Assembly (NCBI GenBank): GCA_029938185.1
Contig: JAOZVK010000043.1
Span: 1-19,570 of the forward strand
Direction: 5' to 3'
From: Bacteroidales bacterium
GTDB lineage: Bacteria; Bacteroidota; Bacteroidia; Bacteroidales; JAOZVK01
DNA: 19,570 nt
The translations under genes were made by a program, and so were the position numbers. Positions 9,901 through 14,538 of this stretch are shown here, piece after piece. Positions within the stretch are counted from its first letter, which is position 1, and every line of letters starts with the position of its first letter. A model generated the notes under the pieces. It was given only the letters and a program-made list of their open reading frames with translations, had not been told where the DNA came from and made no database searches.

Positions 9901-10188
9901 CCCAATGCTATGCTACCCTGTTGTTCTGATTGTGAGAGTGAAGCAAAATACTTTCAACCCAAAGGAGCAGGTATAAAAGAAGGAACTTATGAAATTCGAG
10001 TGTACAATAAATGGGGTGTACTAATGTGGCGTTCAACCGAGATAGTAAATGGACAACCAACAGGTAAGTGGGAAATAAATTGTGATGACGATTATTACTA
10101 CTCAGGAGTATATTATTGGCAAGCTTCGGGTGAATTTGAAAATTGCTGTCGTTTTGTTCTAAAAGGAAATCTTACTCTTATAAAATAA
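931..10188 (+). CDS. Giant T9SS type B surface protein: SBBP propeller, Cys modules, PKD modules
   Basis: This 3085-residue protein is probably an exported, cell-surface adhesin-like protein. A hydrophobic signal peptide (residues ~1-28, ending near SVSQ) precedes a DUF7948-like domain (~36-265, with the WENKGQ motif). Residues ~271-705 hold seven SBBP repeats (e.g. WATYFGG, WATYYGG), which suits one seven-bladed propeller. An Ig-like segment (~706-800) and further beta-sandwich segments (~801-1055) follow. Next come twelve ~76-residue modules (1056-1970; GGTWSG and TYTDANGCTN signatures) and twelve ~85-residue PKD-like modules (1971-2985; WDFGDG in several). The C-terminus (~2988-3085) resembles the gliding-motility-associated type B sorting domain, with YNKWG at 3025-3029 and a final GNLTLIK. 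It is unusual in having six cysteines there. ATG 931 is used, and ATG 937 or 940 region starts would change only the extreme N-terminus. Being followed 11 nt later by a PorP/SprF gene supports T9SS export. The ligand is unknown. Confidence 0.93.
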   Translation: MNMFNKISIHRVLNLIFFFLFIFQSVSQKNRLPATTDAGFWENKGQYIDQNANLRPDLLYVYHGKAYKLQLKKTSFSYELYKRIVDTLGVSEATGKLEIEKKYKFHRVDIELLGANPNVIIKHENKSETYKNYYLAHTQKDGVRAYNYKKITYQNIYPNIDLVFYSSYNGRNVLKYDFVIRKGGNIADIKLLYKGGDNFSIEKNDGLLKINTSLGNFTENIPFCYEKDTNNNVLKSFTTNYELENNIVTFKTENYNKANTIVIDPVPKFFHTRLYGTYFGGDAEDVSYAVVTDSDNNIYITGRTNSDANIVTSGSSQGTIGGGRDIFIAKFDKTLSNRMWATYFGGTGIDVGNDIKISGSNIYVVGETDSDGISTFGSENAQGNDIILAKFSLDGIRSWATYYGGAGEDFGLSLDVNPAFIAVTGKTTSQSGISTAGAFQNNIGSTTGYNDGVLISFTLSGICNWATYYGGIDEDEITSVSISTENKIFIAGNSVNVSGNFDGFIANFSSTGSRNWGVSFGGTKDDIIKSVNVKGNSVVICGSTKSPTGIATSGCHQNTHGGVAHEDAFVAKLDLDGTIQWGTYYGGSLKDIAHNIFIDDNKNIVLIGTTLSTNGVGIVAESFRDELNGDHDAFSVKFNTDGKRLWSTYIGNAQEDRGFGITVDNLGYWIVTGLTRSTEDITENVISTPYDQDHNGANDAFIQKYCDLIIIDQSQNKTVWTGNSVSFNISAIGSNSASITYQWYKGTTALTDNSVISGSKTATLTISPVVLDDKGLYTCKVKNDCGELTSDNIELIVKEIEITPSKICLNQSSKIKASPGGELYIWSVEQAADVWTDIQQGVGLNEITVTPTTAGKYNYRLIVSGFNLTDDIAYVSLTVHPLPIATANANPLTTCSGELVNLSGSATNGTPTYIYSWTSTPAGFSKVGQIHTANPDKTTTYNLKVTDNEGCIDTDEVTITIKPLPFPYNLLKGGGYCAGDAGVEITLSGSDLNTSYQLQHNGSPYGSIVNGTGVPLSFGTNSYPTGTYTVMALNSNTNCSNNMSNSVTVTVHPLPNTNAGADKTFCKSSTISEKLEGQSPFGGTYTGSVHIGGTMGVPIFIPTVLGDYTITYSYTDLHGCKNTDDRTIHVVESKEVDAGSDSESCVNGNSVSLFATPTGGKWSGLHVTSNTFTPPSVPGDYILTYYIGTKGSSCYNEDTRLIKVVPLPNVDAGEIEYVCSNEPAFALSGHSPIGGTFSGSAAVTANGNFDPSKAKIGNNILTYTYIDPSTNCENTDVKKVFVHGIPLINATDISFCNQAVGTQLIAKPASGTFSGSPYVTSGGIFTPSGIPTGIGMHQVTYSYTDANSCTNTATINVTVKDVDLLQMPSGFELCKNDPNVIIEAKPVSGNWSGDIVSTSGTVTTGVVGNFTLTYTYEKGTTCELKGTVDIIINSLPVVNAHGDDETCYGDPNFIQTPVATPANGIWTGTGIIDKITGRYNTTHSGTPYLETTSNITYTFTDNNGCTSFDTKKITVRPLEKITLDKTTVSLCLNPSGSNLLKASPETGIWTYPDGTTIIDNLFIPNTVGDFDATYTFTTTYGCISSDITKVTVTDEDDLVMPSDIEICKCKELATINTNVPNGKWSGTGVDENGKFNTCLDAGNYILTYTAGEGTCIQTGQMTITILALPVVKAKDKTVCEDQPTINLDGNVVGTWTIFSGIGSIAGSVFNTAGAGISTVSLSHTDANGCINTDKAIMTVNKLPNVDAGKDETICNQPIESSFEGTPAGGTWSGLLVTADGKFTPNGTGVFEFVYTFTDANGCTNSDTKTVTVIPAETIDIGIDREVCIGATPFLIAATPTGGTWTGTHITISGVFDPKVAGEYILTYSYGSGTCLKEANITVKVNPLPVITPPANIEICADNASFNITDVSGFVPTGGNYFGTGITNASLGRFDPSVSSVGVFKISYTYIDPLTTCSNTATMTITVNALPISDFIFPAACENAIINFIDKSTSKVAISSWQWDFGDGQNSTDASPAHPYSSSNDFDVKLTVTDANSCTASTTKKITVNKNPIADFAANTVCKKNPTKFSDLSINNGGSSINTREWNFGDGSPLSMLENPEYTFLDAGVHNVRFVVINESTCSDTIWKEILVYHTPNPNFESDKACFKKPTNFIDKSVDDHYKINVWEWRFGDGTNEIYTESTNPKYTYLKAGTFKASLININEKACSDTIYKNVVVNPLPKIDFSYEALGCENVTVIFTNTTTGACSTCDEPFKWIIDDKIIISDHKPLSWTFTKAGFYKVKLIGKTAHGCVDSISHTLQIIGDPSPDFEIFPKNGCTPHKVGFVNKTTALFASYVWSFGNGKSSTQHTPLNVVYDDIIKQNTKYEVFLQATNICGSKTVRDTVTVYPDPIAKISSSLSSGCSPLTVKIFNLSNTVEYDVCKPEDAILYQWFLEDKLISTKEQIGELNLINPSKKDSIFNLELVVTTCCGNDTAYFDINVHPQDVEAFYNIDKNTGCPPLEVKFTNSSIGAVAYSWIIDDKTVFSNQENPIYNFENETASIATYNVCLVALSECSKSVFCQDIFVYPKPKLKISVVDTICVNDTLFVNNNSSDLTSCLWLFGNGETSTKCNTSVVYKTTGIYEITFIGKGTENSCFDSLKHKIYVVPKPDAKFTVSSNCDCDYKTFYFKVSTINPNTSEIYLWDFGDGTTYIGQNAEHIYKKPGTYVVTLKITNCNNCEDSYSTTICVYETPSADFDVSIGEYSCVYPVSVNFTNKSKGGFSYKWDFGNGQSSSEQNPQPVSYDKAGVYTVSLAVFNTNNCVDTLKKTVIIYEKLKNKIVSQDTIGCSPFKVQFIGNNASQTNYFWNFGDGTNSNEANPIHTYYNNSLSDKVYTIKMTASYDKGACEISDIKTITVRGKPIADFNYDLIPKELENGITCGQYIRFNNLSVEAIDYIWHINNTFINDSIPENEFDFLKPGIYPVKLTAISKFFCKDSITKKIAIWPQTYYAPNAMLPCCSDCESEAKYFQPKGAGIKEGTYEIRVYNKWGVLMWRSTEIVNGQPTGKWEINCDDDYYYSGVYYWQASGEFENCCRFVLKGNLTLIK
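1741..3045 (+). repeat. Coding repeat: seven SBBP propeller blades
   Basis: Residues ~271-705 of the giant protein contain seven copies of a ~50-70-residue pattern. Each starts with a W/Y-x-T-Y-x-G-G-type strand and is followed by acidic residues, a strand and a GxT/S turn. The seventh copy is the weakest (STYIGN). Seven is the number needed to close an SBBP (seven-bladed beta-propeller) fold. Confidence 0.85.
4096..6840 (+). repeat. Coding repeat: twelve Cys-containing ~76-residue modules
   Basis: Residues 1056-1970 divide into twelve modules. The typical order is DAG-x-D-x-x-x-C, about 20 residues, GGTWSG or a variant, a G-x-F-x-P turn, LTYTY, a second Cys near DANGC, then a hydrophobic strand ending in PLP. 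Most modules therefore carry two cysteines, which could form an intramodule disulfide. The modules are diverged in DNA sequence, so this is an old expansion and not a recent tandem array. Confidence 0.8.
6841..9885 (+). repeat. Coding repeat: twelve PKD-like modules
   Basis: Residues 1971-2985 divide into twelve ~85-residue modules. Each begins near a D-F or K-F strand, continues with a Cys and F-x-N/D-x-S, and then has W-x-FGDG or a degenerate form. The best WxFGDG copies are modules 1-3, 9 and 11. Modules 4, 6, 7 and 12 have W-x-I-D-D, W-F-L-E-D or similar and are recognisable mainly by spacing. PKD domains are extended beta-sandwich spacers common in surface proteins. Confidence 0.8.
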
Positions 10189-10199
10189 ACTTAAATACT

Positions 10200-11282
10200 A
10201 TGAAAAACAAAATTATAATTGCTATTATTATTTTAAACTACTTTAGTTTTGGGCTGATTTCACAAAATCCGGGAGTGAGTCCTTCAACTTTTTTTTATAA
10301 TCCATCTAAGTACAATTCAGCATTTATAGGTGGTGATTATACAAATTTAAATTTATTCTCAAGGCATCAATGGATTGGAATGAACAATTACTTTGAATCG
10401 CATGCCTTTTCAGTAGATATGCCAATCAGAACGATAACTGGTTTAAAAGGTTTTGGATTTTCAGTTTTACAAACAAGAGGTGGCGATGGGAATTTAGAAA
10501 CATTAAACTTATCGCAAATGACATCTTTTCGGATACTAATTAAAAAAAATATATGGCTATCTATGGGACTGCGTCTTTCATATATTCACAGTTCTATTAA
10601 CTGGGCAAATTTGGTTTTTACAAGCCAAATCCATCCAATACACGGAACTATATATCCACAACCAAGTATAATAAATACAGATATTTATAAAACAAATACA
10701 CTTAGTACCAGCACAGGTTTTACCTTGAAACACCAATACTTACATAAAACAAGTAAAAATACTATTACAAATGTTATTGGTGCTAATTTTGAATACTTAA
10801 CACAAACAGAACTAACAAGTTTTGTTAATAATGATATTAATATCCCTATGCTATTAACTTTTAATTACGGAAATTTAATTTTACATAATAGTGGGTTTAT
10901 AAAAAGTATAGAATCGGCAGTTATTTATGAAAGGCAAAGCAAAGTAAACACATTTTTATTTGGTTCAAATATAACTATCAGACGATATAAAACTTTTGAA
11001 AAAAACCTTGCATTTAAATTTGGTTTATGGTCAAGAATTAGCAAAAAAGATTCGGGTTCGTTAGCTCTTCCTTCAGCATTAATCTTAACTTGTGGACTTC
11101 AAAATATTATATCCTATAATAGAAAAAAGAAAAGTTCTGTTCATATAGATATTGCTTATAGTTATGACCTTGAAATTATTGATAAATTTAGACCAGGAGC
11201 TACTCATGAAATAAATTTATTTATTTACTTTAAAAAGAATAATAAAAAAGGGAAGTTCCAAAAAAACCAATATGGATTTTAA
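10200..11282 (+). CDS. PorP/SprF-family type IX secretion outer-membrane protein
   Basis: This 360-residue protein starts at the ATG giving MKNKIIIAII, a clean signal peptide ending near LISQ. An upstream in-frame ATG would overlap the giant gene and put 19 charged residues before the signal peptide, so it was rejected. Family hallmarks are visible in order: NPSKYNSAFIGG near the mature N-terminus, RHQWIGMN, FSVDMPI, a GFGFSVLQTRGGDG segment, a membrane strand around SMGLRLSYIHSSINW, and a C-terminal strand EINLFIYF. PorP/SprF proteins are outer-membrane partners of T9SS. SprF is needed for export of the type B adhesin SprB, and such genes commonly sit beside type B cargo genes. The 11-nt gap after the giant gene suggests co-transcription and a dedicated partner role. 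I give no gene symbol because porP and sprF cannot be told apart here. Confidence 0.92.
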   Translation: MKNKIIIAIIILNYFSFGLISQNPGVSPSTFFYNPSKYNSAFIGGDYTNLNLFSRHQWIGMNNYFESHAFSVDMPIRTITGLKGFGFSVLQTRGGDGNLETLNLSQMTSFRILIKKNIWLSMGLRLSYIHSSINWANLVFTSQIHPIHGTIYPQPSIINTDIYKTNTLSTSTGFTLKHQYLHKTSKNTITNVIGANFEYLTQTELTSFVNNDINIPMLLTFNYGNLILHNSGFIKSIESAVIYERQSKVNTFLFGSNITIRRYKTFEKNLAFKFGLWSRISKKDSGSLALPSALILTCGLQNIISYNRKKKSSVHIDIAYSYDLEIIDKFRPGATHEINLFIYFKKNNKKGKFQKNQYGF

Positions 11283-11328
11283 AATATAGTATTTTTGTGT
11301 ATTGGTCTGTTACATGTCGTCTATTTAA

Positions 11329-11363
11329 TACTGTCGGTGTGGCTTCAAGCCACGCCGACAGTA
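11329..11363. repeat. Strong GC-rich hairpin between convergent genes
   Basis: The 17-base arms (TACTGTCGGTGTGGCTT and its near complement, one G-T pair) are separated by one base, effectively giving a 15-bp stem with a TTCAA loop. It is far more GC-rich than its surroundings. It lies 46 nt after the PorP/SprF stop and 44 nt beyond the glycosyltransferase stop, so it could terminate or insulate both transcripts. Neither strand shows a classic long U tract, though the + strand has AAAAA and the - strand has TTAAATAG after the stem. It may instead be a mobile palindromic repeat. Confidence 0.7.
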
Positions 11364-11365
11364 AA

Positions 11366-11400
11366 AATGCGTAAGCCACATTAAATAGGTCGAAGACCTT
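11366..11400 (-). repeat. Dispersed repeat D, copy 1 (3' of the glycosyltransferase gene)
   Basis: This 35-bp unit matches 13212-13246 in the same orientation (30/35). Inverted, 11363-11395 matches 12970-13002 at 31/33. Read on the minus strand it starts with AGGTCTTCGACCT, a small 5-bp hairpin with a 3-nt loop, 8 nt past the stop codon of the glycosyltransferase gene. Confidence 0.8.
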
Positions 11401-11407
11401 TGAAAAC

Positions 11408-12550
11408 TTAAATCATTTTTTTTAACCATGTTTCAAGTTCACTTATTATTTTTGTATATGAGTAATTTTTTTTGGCTCGCTTTCTGCCTGCAAAGCCCAT
11501 ATTGTTTATTGTAGCCTGATTTAAAAGCAAATCTCTAATAGTGCCACCTAAAATTTTGTTAGAACGTTCAGTTAATATACCTGTTTCTTTTATTACAATA
11601 GATGCAACTCCACCTCCTTCATATGCTACTACTGGAGTTCCTCCTGCTAATGCTTCGGCATAAATAATTCCAAAATGCTCTTTTTTCTCAGGAGCCGCAG
11701 TGAGTATTGTTGCTGCATTAATAAGGTTTGCTTTATCTTCCGAAGATACAAATCCTAAAAATCGTCCTCTACTTCCAAGCTCTTTTTCAAGTTCTGCTCT
11801 AAGTTCTCCGTCACCAATAAAAATAGTTTTTGCTATATCGGCATATTCCTTAGAAGCTTCAACAATATTTTGTGGTCCTTTTACTTTTGTCAATGCACCT
11901 GGACATATTACATATTTTTCAGGTAGATTATATTTTTTTATAACATTCCCAAATTTACCAGGATAAAAATCATCTAAATCGACTCCACACGGAAGAATCT
12001 TAAATTTATTTATTTTTACATTTACCAAAGGCATTACCAGCATATCTCTAACGTACTCTGTAGTAACTAATAATCCATTTGCTTCTACAATTGATTTGTG
12101 TATTAATTCCCATACAGAATCATCGAACATACCATGATGTCTAGGTTCTATTCCTGTTCCATGAAGAAATAAAGTATATGGTTTATTATATTTTTTTGCT
12201 ACATTAGCAGTTGCTATGGCGGTTAGATTTGCATGGTGTCCAATTATTATATCAACATCATTAATTACAGATTCTAAAGCATTTTCATAGTCTATCACAT
12301 ATTTTGCCACCTCGTCAAAAGGCATTGACGAAACTGCTTTTTGGCTTTTTTTGGCAGCAGGTAAATATTCATGAACTGGCATAGTATCGGTATGTAGTTT
12401 TACATCAACCGAATGTACTCCTTCTATTTTTTTTACTTTTGGGTGAATAAAATAAACTTTGTTTCCATTTAATGTTAGATACTTTGCATGTTCGCGTGCT
12501 ACTTCTCCACTACCTCTTCCTTGATTTAATAATAATATTGCAATATTCAT
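11408..12550 (-). CDS. GT-B glycosyltransferase, family 4-like
   Basis: This 380-residue protein is probably cytoplasmic and transfers a sugar from a nucleotide donor to an unidentified acceptor, for example in surface polysaccharide or protein glycosylation. It has the two-Rossmann GT-B layout. The N-terminal half includes the glycine-rich loop GRGSGE (11-16) and GHHANLTAI. The C-terminal half includes PGALTKVKGP, FIGDGELR, GFVSSEDK and then EHFGIIYAEALAGGTPVVA. In the last of these E291 and E299 form the E-x7-E motif that binds the donor in GT4 enzymes. There is no signal peptide and no membrane segment. ATG 12550 is a natural start with a hydrophobic first strand (MNIAILLL). No sugar-nucleotide or polysaccharide gene adjoins it, so it stands alone among exported proteins, and repeats lie on both sides. 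Confidence 0.88.
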   Translation of the reverse strand: MNIAILLLNQGRGSGEVAREHAKYLTLNGNKVYFIHPKVKKIEGVHSVDVKLHTDTMPVHEYLPAAKKSQKAVSSMPFDEVAKYVIDYENALESVINDVDIIIGHHANLTAIATANVAKKYNKPYTLFLHGTGIEPRHHGMFDDSVWELIHKSIVEANGLLVTTEYVRDMLVMPLVNVKINKFKILPCGVDLDDFYPGKFGNVIKKYNLPEKYVICPGALTKVKGPQNIVEASKEYADIAKTIFIGDGELRAELEKELGSRGRFLGFVSSEDKANLINAATILTAAPEKKEHFGIIYAEALAGGTPVVAYEGGGVASIVIKETGILTERSNKILGGTIRDLLLNQATINNMGFAGRKRAKKNYSYTKIISELETWLKKMI

Positions 12551-12631
12551 AATCTTAAGTTTTTATATTTTATAAATTTCTTAATAATTTTACTCTTCTA
12601 TCCTTTTTTAAGTAGGTCGATAATAAAAACG

Positions 12632-12653
12632 GGCTACTCACATAAAATTGGAC
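12632..12653 (+). repeat. GGCTAC-N10-TTGGAC site, core variant TCACATAAAA
   Basis: This isolated 22-bp site has the same outer hexamers and the same 10-bp spacing as the sites at 14433, 14665, 14759, 19166 and 19394, but a different core. No flanking 103-bp repeat accompanies it. The preceding G makes it GGGCTAC, similar to the copy at 19166. Confidence 0.7.
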
Positions 12654-12669
12654 ACTTTGCTGCGATTGG

Positions 12670-12685
12670 CAGGTGGTTTCACCTG
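12670..12685. repeat. Small hairpin CAGGTG/CACCTG
   Basis: Six-base arms (12670-12675 and 12680-12685) flank a GTTT loop. It lies in a non-coding gap among other palindromes. Its role is unknown. Confidence 0.65.
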
Positions 12686-12798
12686 ACAGTTATTAATATT
12701 TACATATTAAGGTCTTCAACCTGGGCTTATAAAAACTAATAAATTACAACAATATTGTTAGTTTCAATTTTATTCTTTTTTTTTTGTGTGTTGCTTTT

Positions 12799-12879
12799 GC
12801 CCTTTCAGGGCGTTTTTGCTTACGAATACACTTACACATAGGGCGTTGCCCCATGTTAATGCTTATGCCCTTTCAGGGC
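12799..12879. repeat. Cluster of GCCCT-type hairpins
   Basis: GCCCTTTCAGGGC (5-bp arms, TTC loop) occurs identically at 12799-12811 and 12867-12879. A third palindrome, GGGCGTTGCCC, lies between them at 12841-12851. I recall similar GCCCTTTCAGGGC hairpins as dispersed intergenic repeats in some Bacteroidota genomes, but a genome search would be needed to show that here. They sit about 250 nt upstream of the glycosyltransferase start. Confidence 0.75.
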
Positions 12880-12916
12880 GAAAAAAATCTACTAACGAAA
12901 TAAAAAAACATTTTAG

Positions 12917-12964
12917 GAACTAATAAAAAACTTAAATAAGCTGTTTTGCTTGTATTTTTATAAG
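12917..12964 (+). repeat. Dispersed repeat A, copy 2
   Basis: This is the partner of 1-49 in the same orientation, with a slightly shorter middle (GCTGTTTTGCTTG instead of GCTATTTTTACTTG). It runs straight into the inverted copy of repeat D at 12970, so A and D may be parts of one larger mosaic repeat. Confidence 0.85.
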
Positions 12965-12969
12965 ACCAT

Positions 12970-13002
12970 CTTCAACCTATTTAATGTGGTTTACGCATTT
13001 TT
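12970..13002 (+). repeat. Dispersed repeat D, inverted copy
   Basis: 31 of 33 bases match the reverse complement of 11363-11395. The two copies face each other on either side of the glycosyltransferase gene. Confidence 0.85.
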
Positions 13003-13211
13003 GTAAATTACTATCATGTAGTTAATTGTATAAAACTAAATGTCGGAAAACTTTTGTTAGACTACTTTCATTTACTTTTGCCATAATTATTTTTGGCAAA
13101 GATAATAAAAAGAACTGAATTAATCCATTACCAAATAAAGAACTAAGTACTGTTACAAAATTTTTCGACATTTTCTTATTCATAATTACCTGATTAAATT
13201 GTATTTGTACT

Positions 13212-13246
13212 AATGTGTAAGCAACTATAAATAGGTCGTAGACCTT
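13212..13246 (-). repeat. Dispersed repeat D, copy 2 (overlaps a stop codon)
   Basis: This aligns with 11366-11400 over 35 bp (30 identical). Its AGGTC-GTA-GACCT hairpin (13233-13245) overlaps the first position of the beta-barrel gene's TAA stop at 13245-13247. As at the glycosyltransferase gene, the repeat lies at the 3' end of a minus-strand gene and in the same orientation relative to it. Confidence 0.8.
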
Positions 13247-14306
13247 AAAACTTATATATTAATCCAAAATTCAAACCCCAAAAACGAGTTGTTATTTCTG
13301 TGGTTTTGTATATAGTATTAATATAGTCGTCTCTATGTTTTGCTGTTTCGTATTTTATAGGGAGTAGACTGTATTTTATATTTGGACCTATTTTTAATTT
13401 AAACCGTTTTTTTAAAGATAAAATAACACCAGCCGAAAAATATCCACTAAAATTATATTCTCGCATACTATATTTACTAGTTTCAGTTTCAGTTACTGTA
13501 TTGAAACCATAATCATCTAAATTGCTTAGAAGAACATTATAATCAGGATATTCTCCAGTATGTGTAGTTTCTCCTATCGTTTCATATTCAGCCTGTGATA
13601 AATATGATGCTTCAACTCCAAGATTTAAATAATAGTTTACCTTACCTTTTGTATTAAACCTCATTTTGAAAATAATAGGCATATCTAAATATACTATTTG
13701 ATTTTTTTCTACAATTGTTGCTCTGATTATTCTATAATATCTATCTCCGTCTTTATCAACAAGTAATGGTTTTGTGAGATTTGTGTTATCAAATTTTGTT
13801 AATGATAGTTCATTATAGTATACCGATAAGCCCAAGCCAACACCAATACCATAATTTTTATTAAAAAAATAGTTTAGTATTAGTCTTAAATTCCCACTTG
13901 GGTTACCTTTTGCAGACCAATAATCATCATTAAAAATATCGCTGCTATATATTTCGGAATATACTATAGCAAAATCTCCCTCTATAGAAAAATAACTATT
14001 TTTTAGTTTCTTTTTTCTTTTTAATTTTATATTTATATCATTATTGTTAGCAATGTTTATTTCTATTGTTTCCATACCGATAAAAGAAATAACAAGAACT
14101 TCGACAAAATCGGGAACCATAATTAGAAACCTACCATCAACATCAGTTATTGTACTATATGCCGAAATTCTTTTTGCCATAACCGAAACTCCAGCAATAG
14201 GTCTTCCCCATTTATTTGTAACTTTTCCTTGTACCATTCTATCCTGAGACAATACATAATTTGATAATAGTATAGTTAATATAAGTATTGCTACAATTTT
14301 TTTCAT
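13245..14306 (-). CDS. Outer-membrane beta-barrel protein with carboxypeptidase-regulatory-like plug
   Basis: This 353-residue protein is predicted to sit in the outer membrane. A signal peptide (residues 1-20, MKKIVAILIL to VLSQ) precedes a carboxypeptidase-regulatory-like beta-sandwich at about 23-95, with the order VQGKVTNKWGRPIAGVSV, TITDVDGRF and LVISFIGMET typical of these domains in Bacteroidota outer-membrane proteins. The rest (~100-353) is alternating polar/hydrophobic beta-strand sequence like an eight- to ten-stranded porin-type barrel, ending in the aromatic strand GLNFGLIYKF. It is too short for a TonB-dependent receptor and shows no TonB box. Its 5' end is odd: 232 bp comprising the first 26 nt of the gene and its upstream region are tandemly duplicated (14281-14744). 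The ligand or role is unknown. Confidence 0.85.
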   Translation of the reverse strand: MKKIVAILILTILLSNYVLSQDRMVQGKVTNKWGRPIAGVSVMAKRISAYSTITDVDGRFLIMVPDFVEVLVISFIGMETIEINIANNNDINIKLKRKKKLKNSYFSIEGDFAIVYSEIYSSDIFNDDYWSAKGNPSGNLRLILNYFFNKNYGIGVGLGLSVYYNELSLTKFDNTNLTKPLLVDKDGDRYYRIIRATIVEKNQIVYLDMPIIFKMRFNTKGKVNYYLNLGVEASYLSQAEYETIGETTHTGEYPDYNVLLSNLDDYGFNTVTETETSKYSMREYNFSGYFSAGVILSLKKRFKLKIGPNIKYSLLPIKYETAKHRDDYINTIYKTTEITTRFWGLNFGLIYKF

Positions 14307-14512
14307 TTAAATAACTTTATAAAATTTAAGGTATTATACCACTCTACATGACATTTTTTTATTTGGCATAATTTGGACAGGATTAACAGGATTTACATGA
14401 TTTTTTATCATGTAAATCCTGTCGAAAATATTGGCTACCCGTCAAAAGTTGGACTGTCTTGTTTATCAAGTATTTTGTAACAAGATAAAAATCAATCCTG
14501 TTAATCCTGTCA
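14281..14512 (-). repeat. 232-bp tandem duplication, gene-proximal copy
   Basis: This is the left unit of a head-to-tail duplication with 14513-14744. I count 4 differences in 232 bp. It includes the beta-barrel gene's ATG and next 23 nt, its 5' leader, a 16-bp-arm hairpin (14386-14422) and a GGCTAC-N10-TTGGAC site (14433-14454). Confidence 0.95.
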
Positions 14513-14538
14513 ATAAGTATTGCTACAATTTTTTTCAT
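14383..14538 (-). other. Decoy reading frame from the duplicated start codon
   Basis: The distal duplicate reproduces the ATG of the beta-barrel gene at 14536-14538 along with the same upstream bases. Reading from it gives MKKIVAILI, then 42 unrelated residues encoded by repeat DNA, ending at TAA 14383-14385. That stop is 76 nt upstream of the real start. The frame cannot reach the real gene. If transcribed it might be translated as a 51-residue upstream frame. I treat it as a by-product of the duplication and not a gene. Confidence 0.6.
14386..14422. repeat. Hairpin with 16-bp arms in the 5' leader
   Basis: The arms 14386-14401 and 14407-14422 are exact reverse complements (ACAGGATTTACATGAT) with a five-T loop. 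The duplicate at 14618-14654 has one mismatch. On the minus strand the structure would lie 80-116 nt upstream of the beta-barrel start. Confidence 0.8.

Larger units (their letters stand above)
12551..13244. other. Repeat-rich non-coding gap
   Basis: I see no gene in these ~690 bp. The region holds a GGCTAC-N10-TTGGAC site (12632-12653), a CAGGTG/CACCTG hairpin (12670-12685), a 12-bp perfect palindrome AACAATATTGTT (12748-12759), a cluster of GCCCT-type hairpins (12799-12879), repeat A copy 2 (12917-12964), and repeat D inverted copy (12970-13002). It also holds a small inverted repeat with TTTGCCA/TGGCAAA arms (13077-13083 and 13094-13100) and repeat D copy 2 at the right edge. Most of these also occur elsewhere in the window. 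Confidence 0.75.

Noticed and set aside
10143..10199. Earlier in-frame ATG for the PorP/SprF gene
   Set aside because: It overlaps the end of the giant gene and would place 19 charged/polar residues before a clear signal peptide. ATG 10200 gives a standard start.
931..11282. Naming the pair sprB and sprF
   Set aside because: The architecture is of that kind, but the giant protein has an SBBP propeller and PKD/Cys modules, and many genomes have several such pairs, so orthology cannot be judged from sequence alone here.
11329..11363. Classic intrinsic terminator or tRNA-like structure
   Set aside because: The stem is strong, but no long U tract follows on either strand, and there is no tRNA cloverleaf. 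Kept as a hairpin of uncertain role.
14383..14538. 51-residue reading frame as a small gene
   Set aside because: It shares only the duplicated start region with the beta-barrel gene. The remainder is repeat DNA and the same frame is explained by the tandem duplication.
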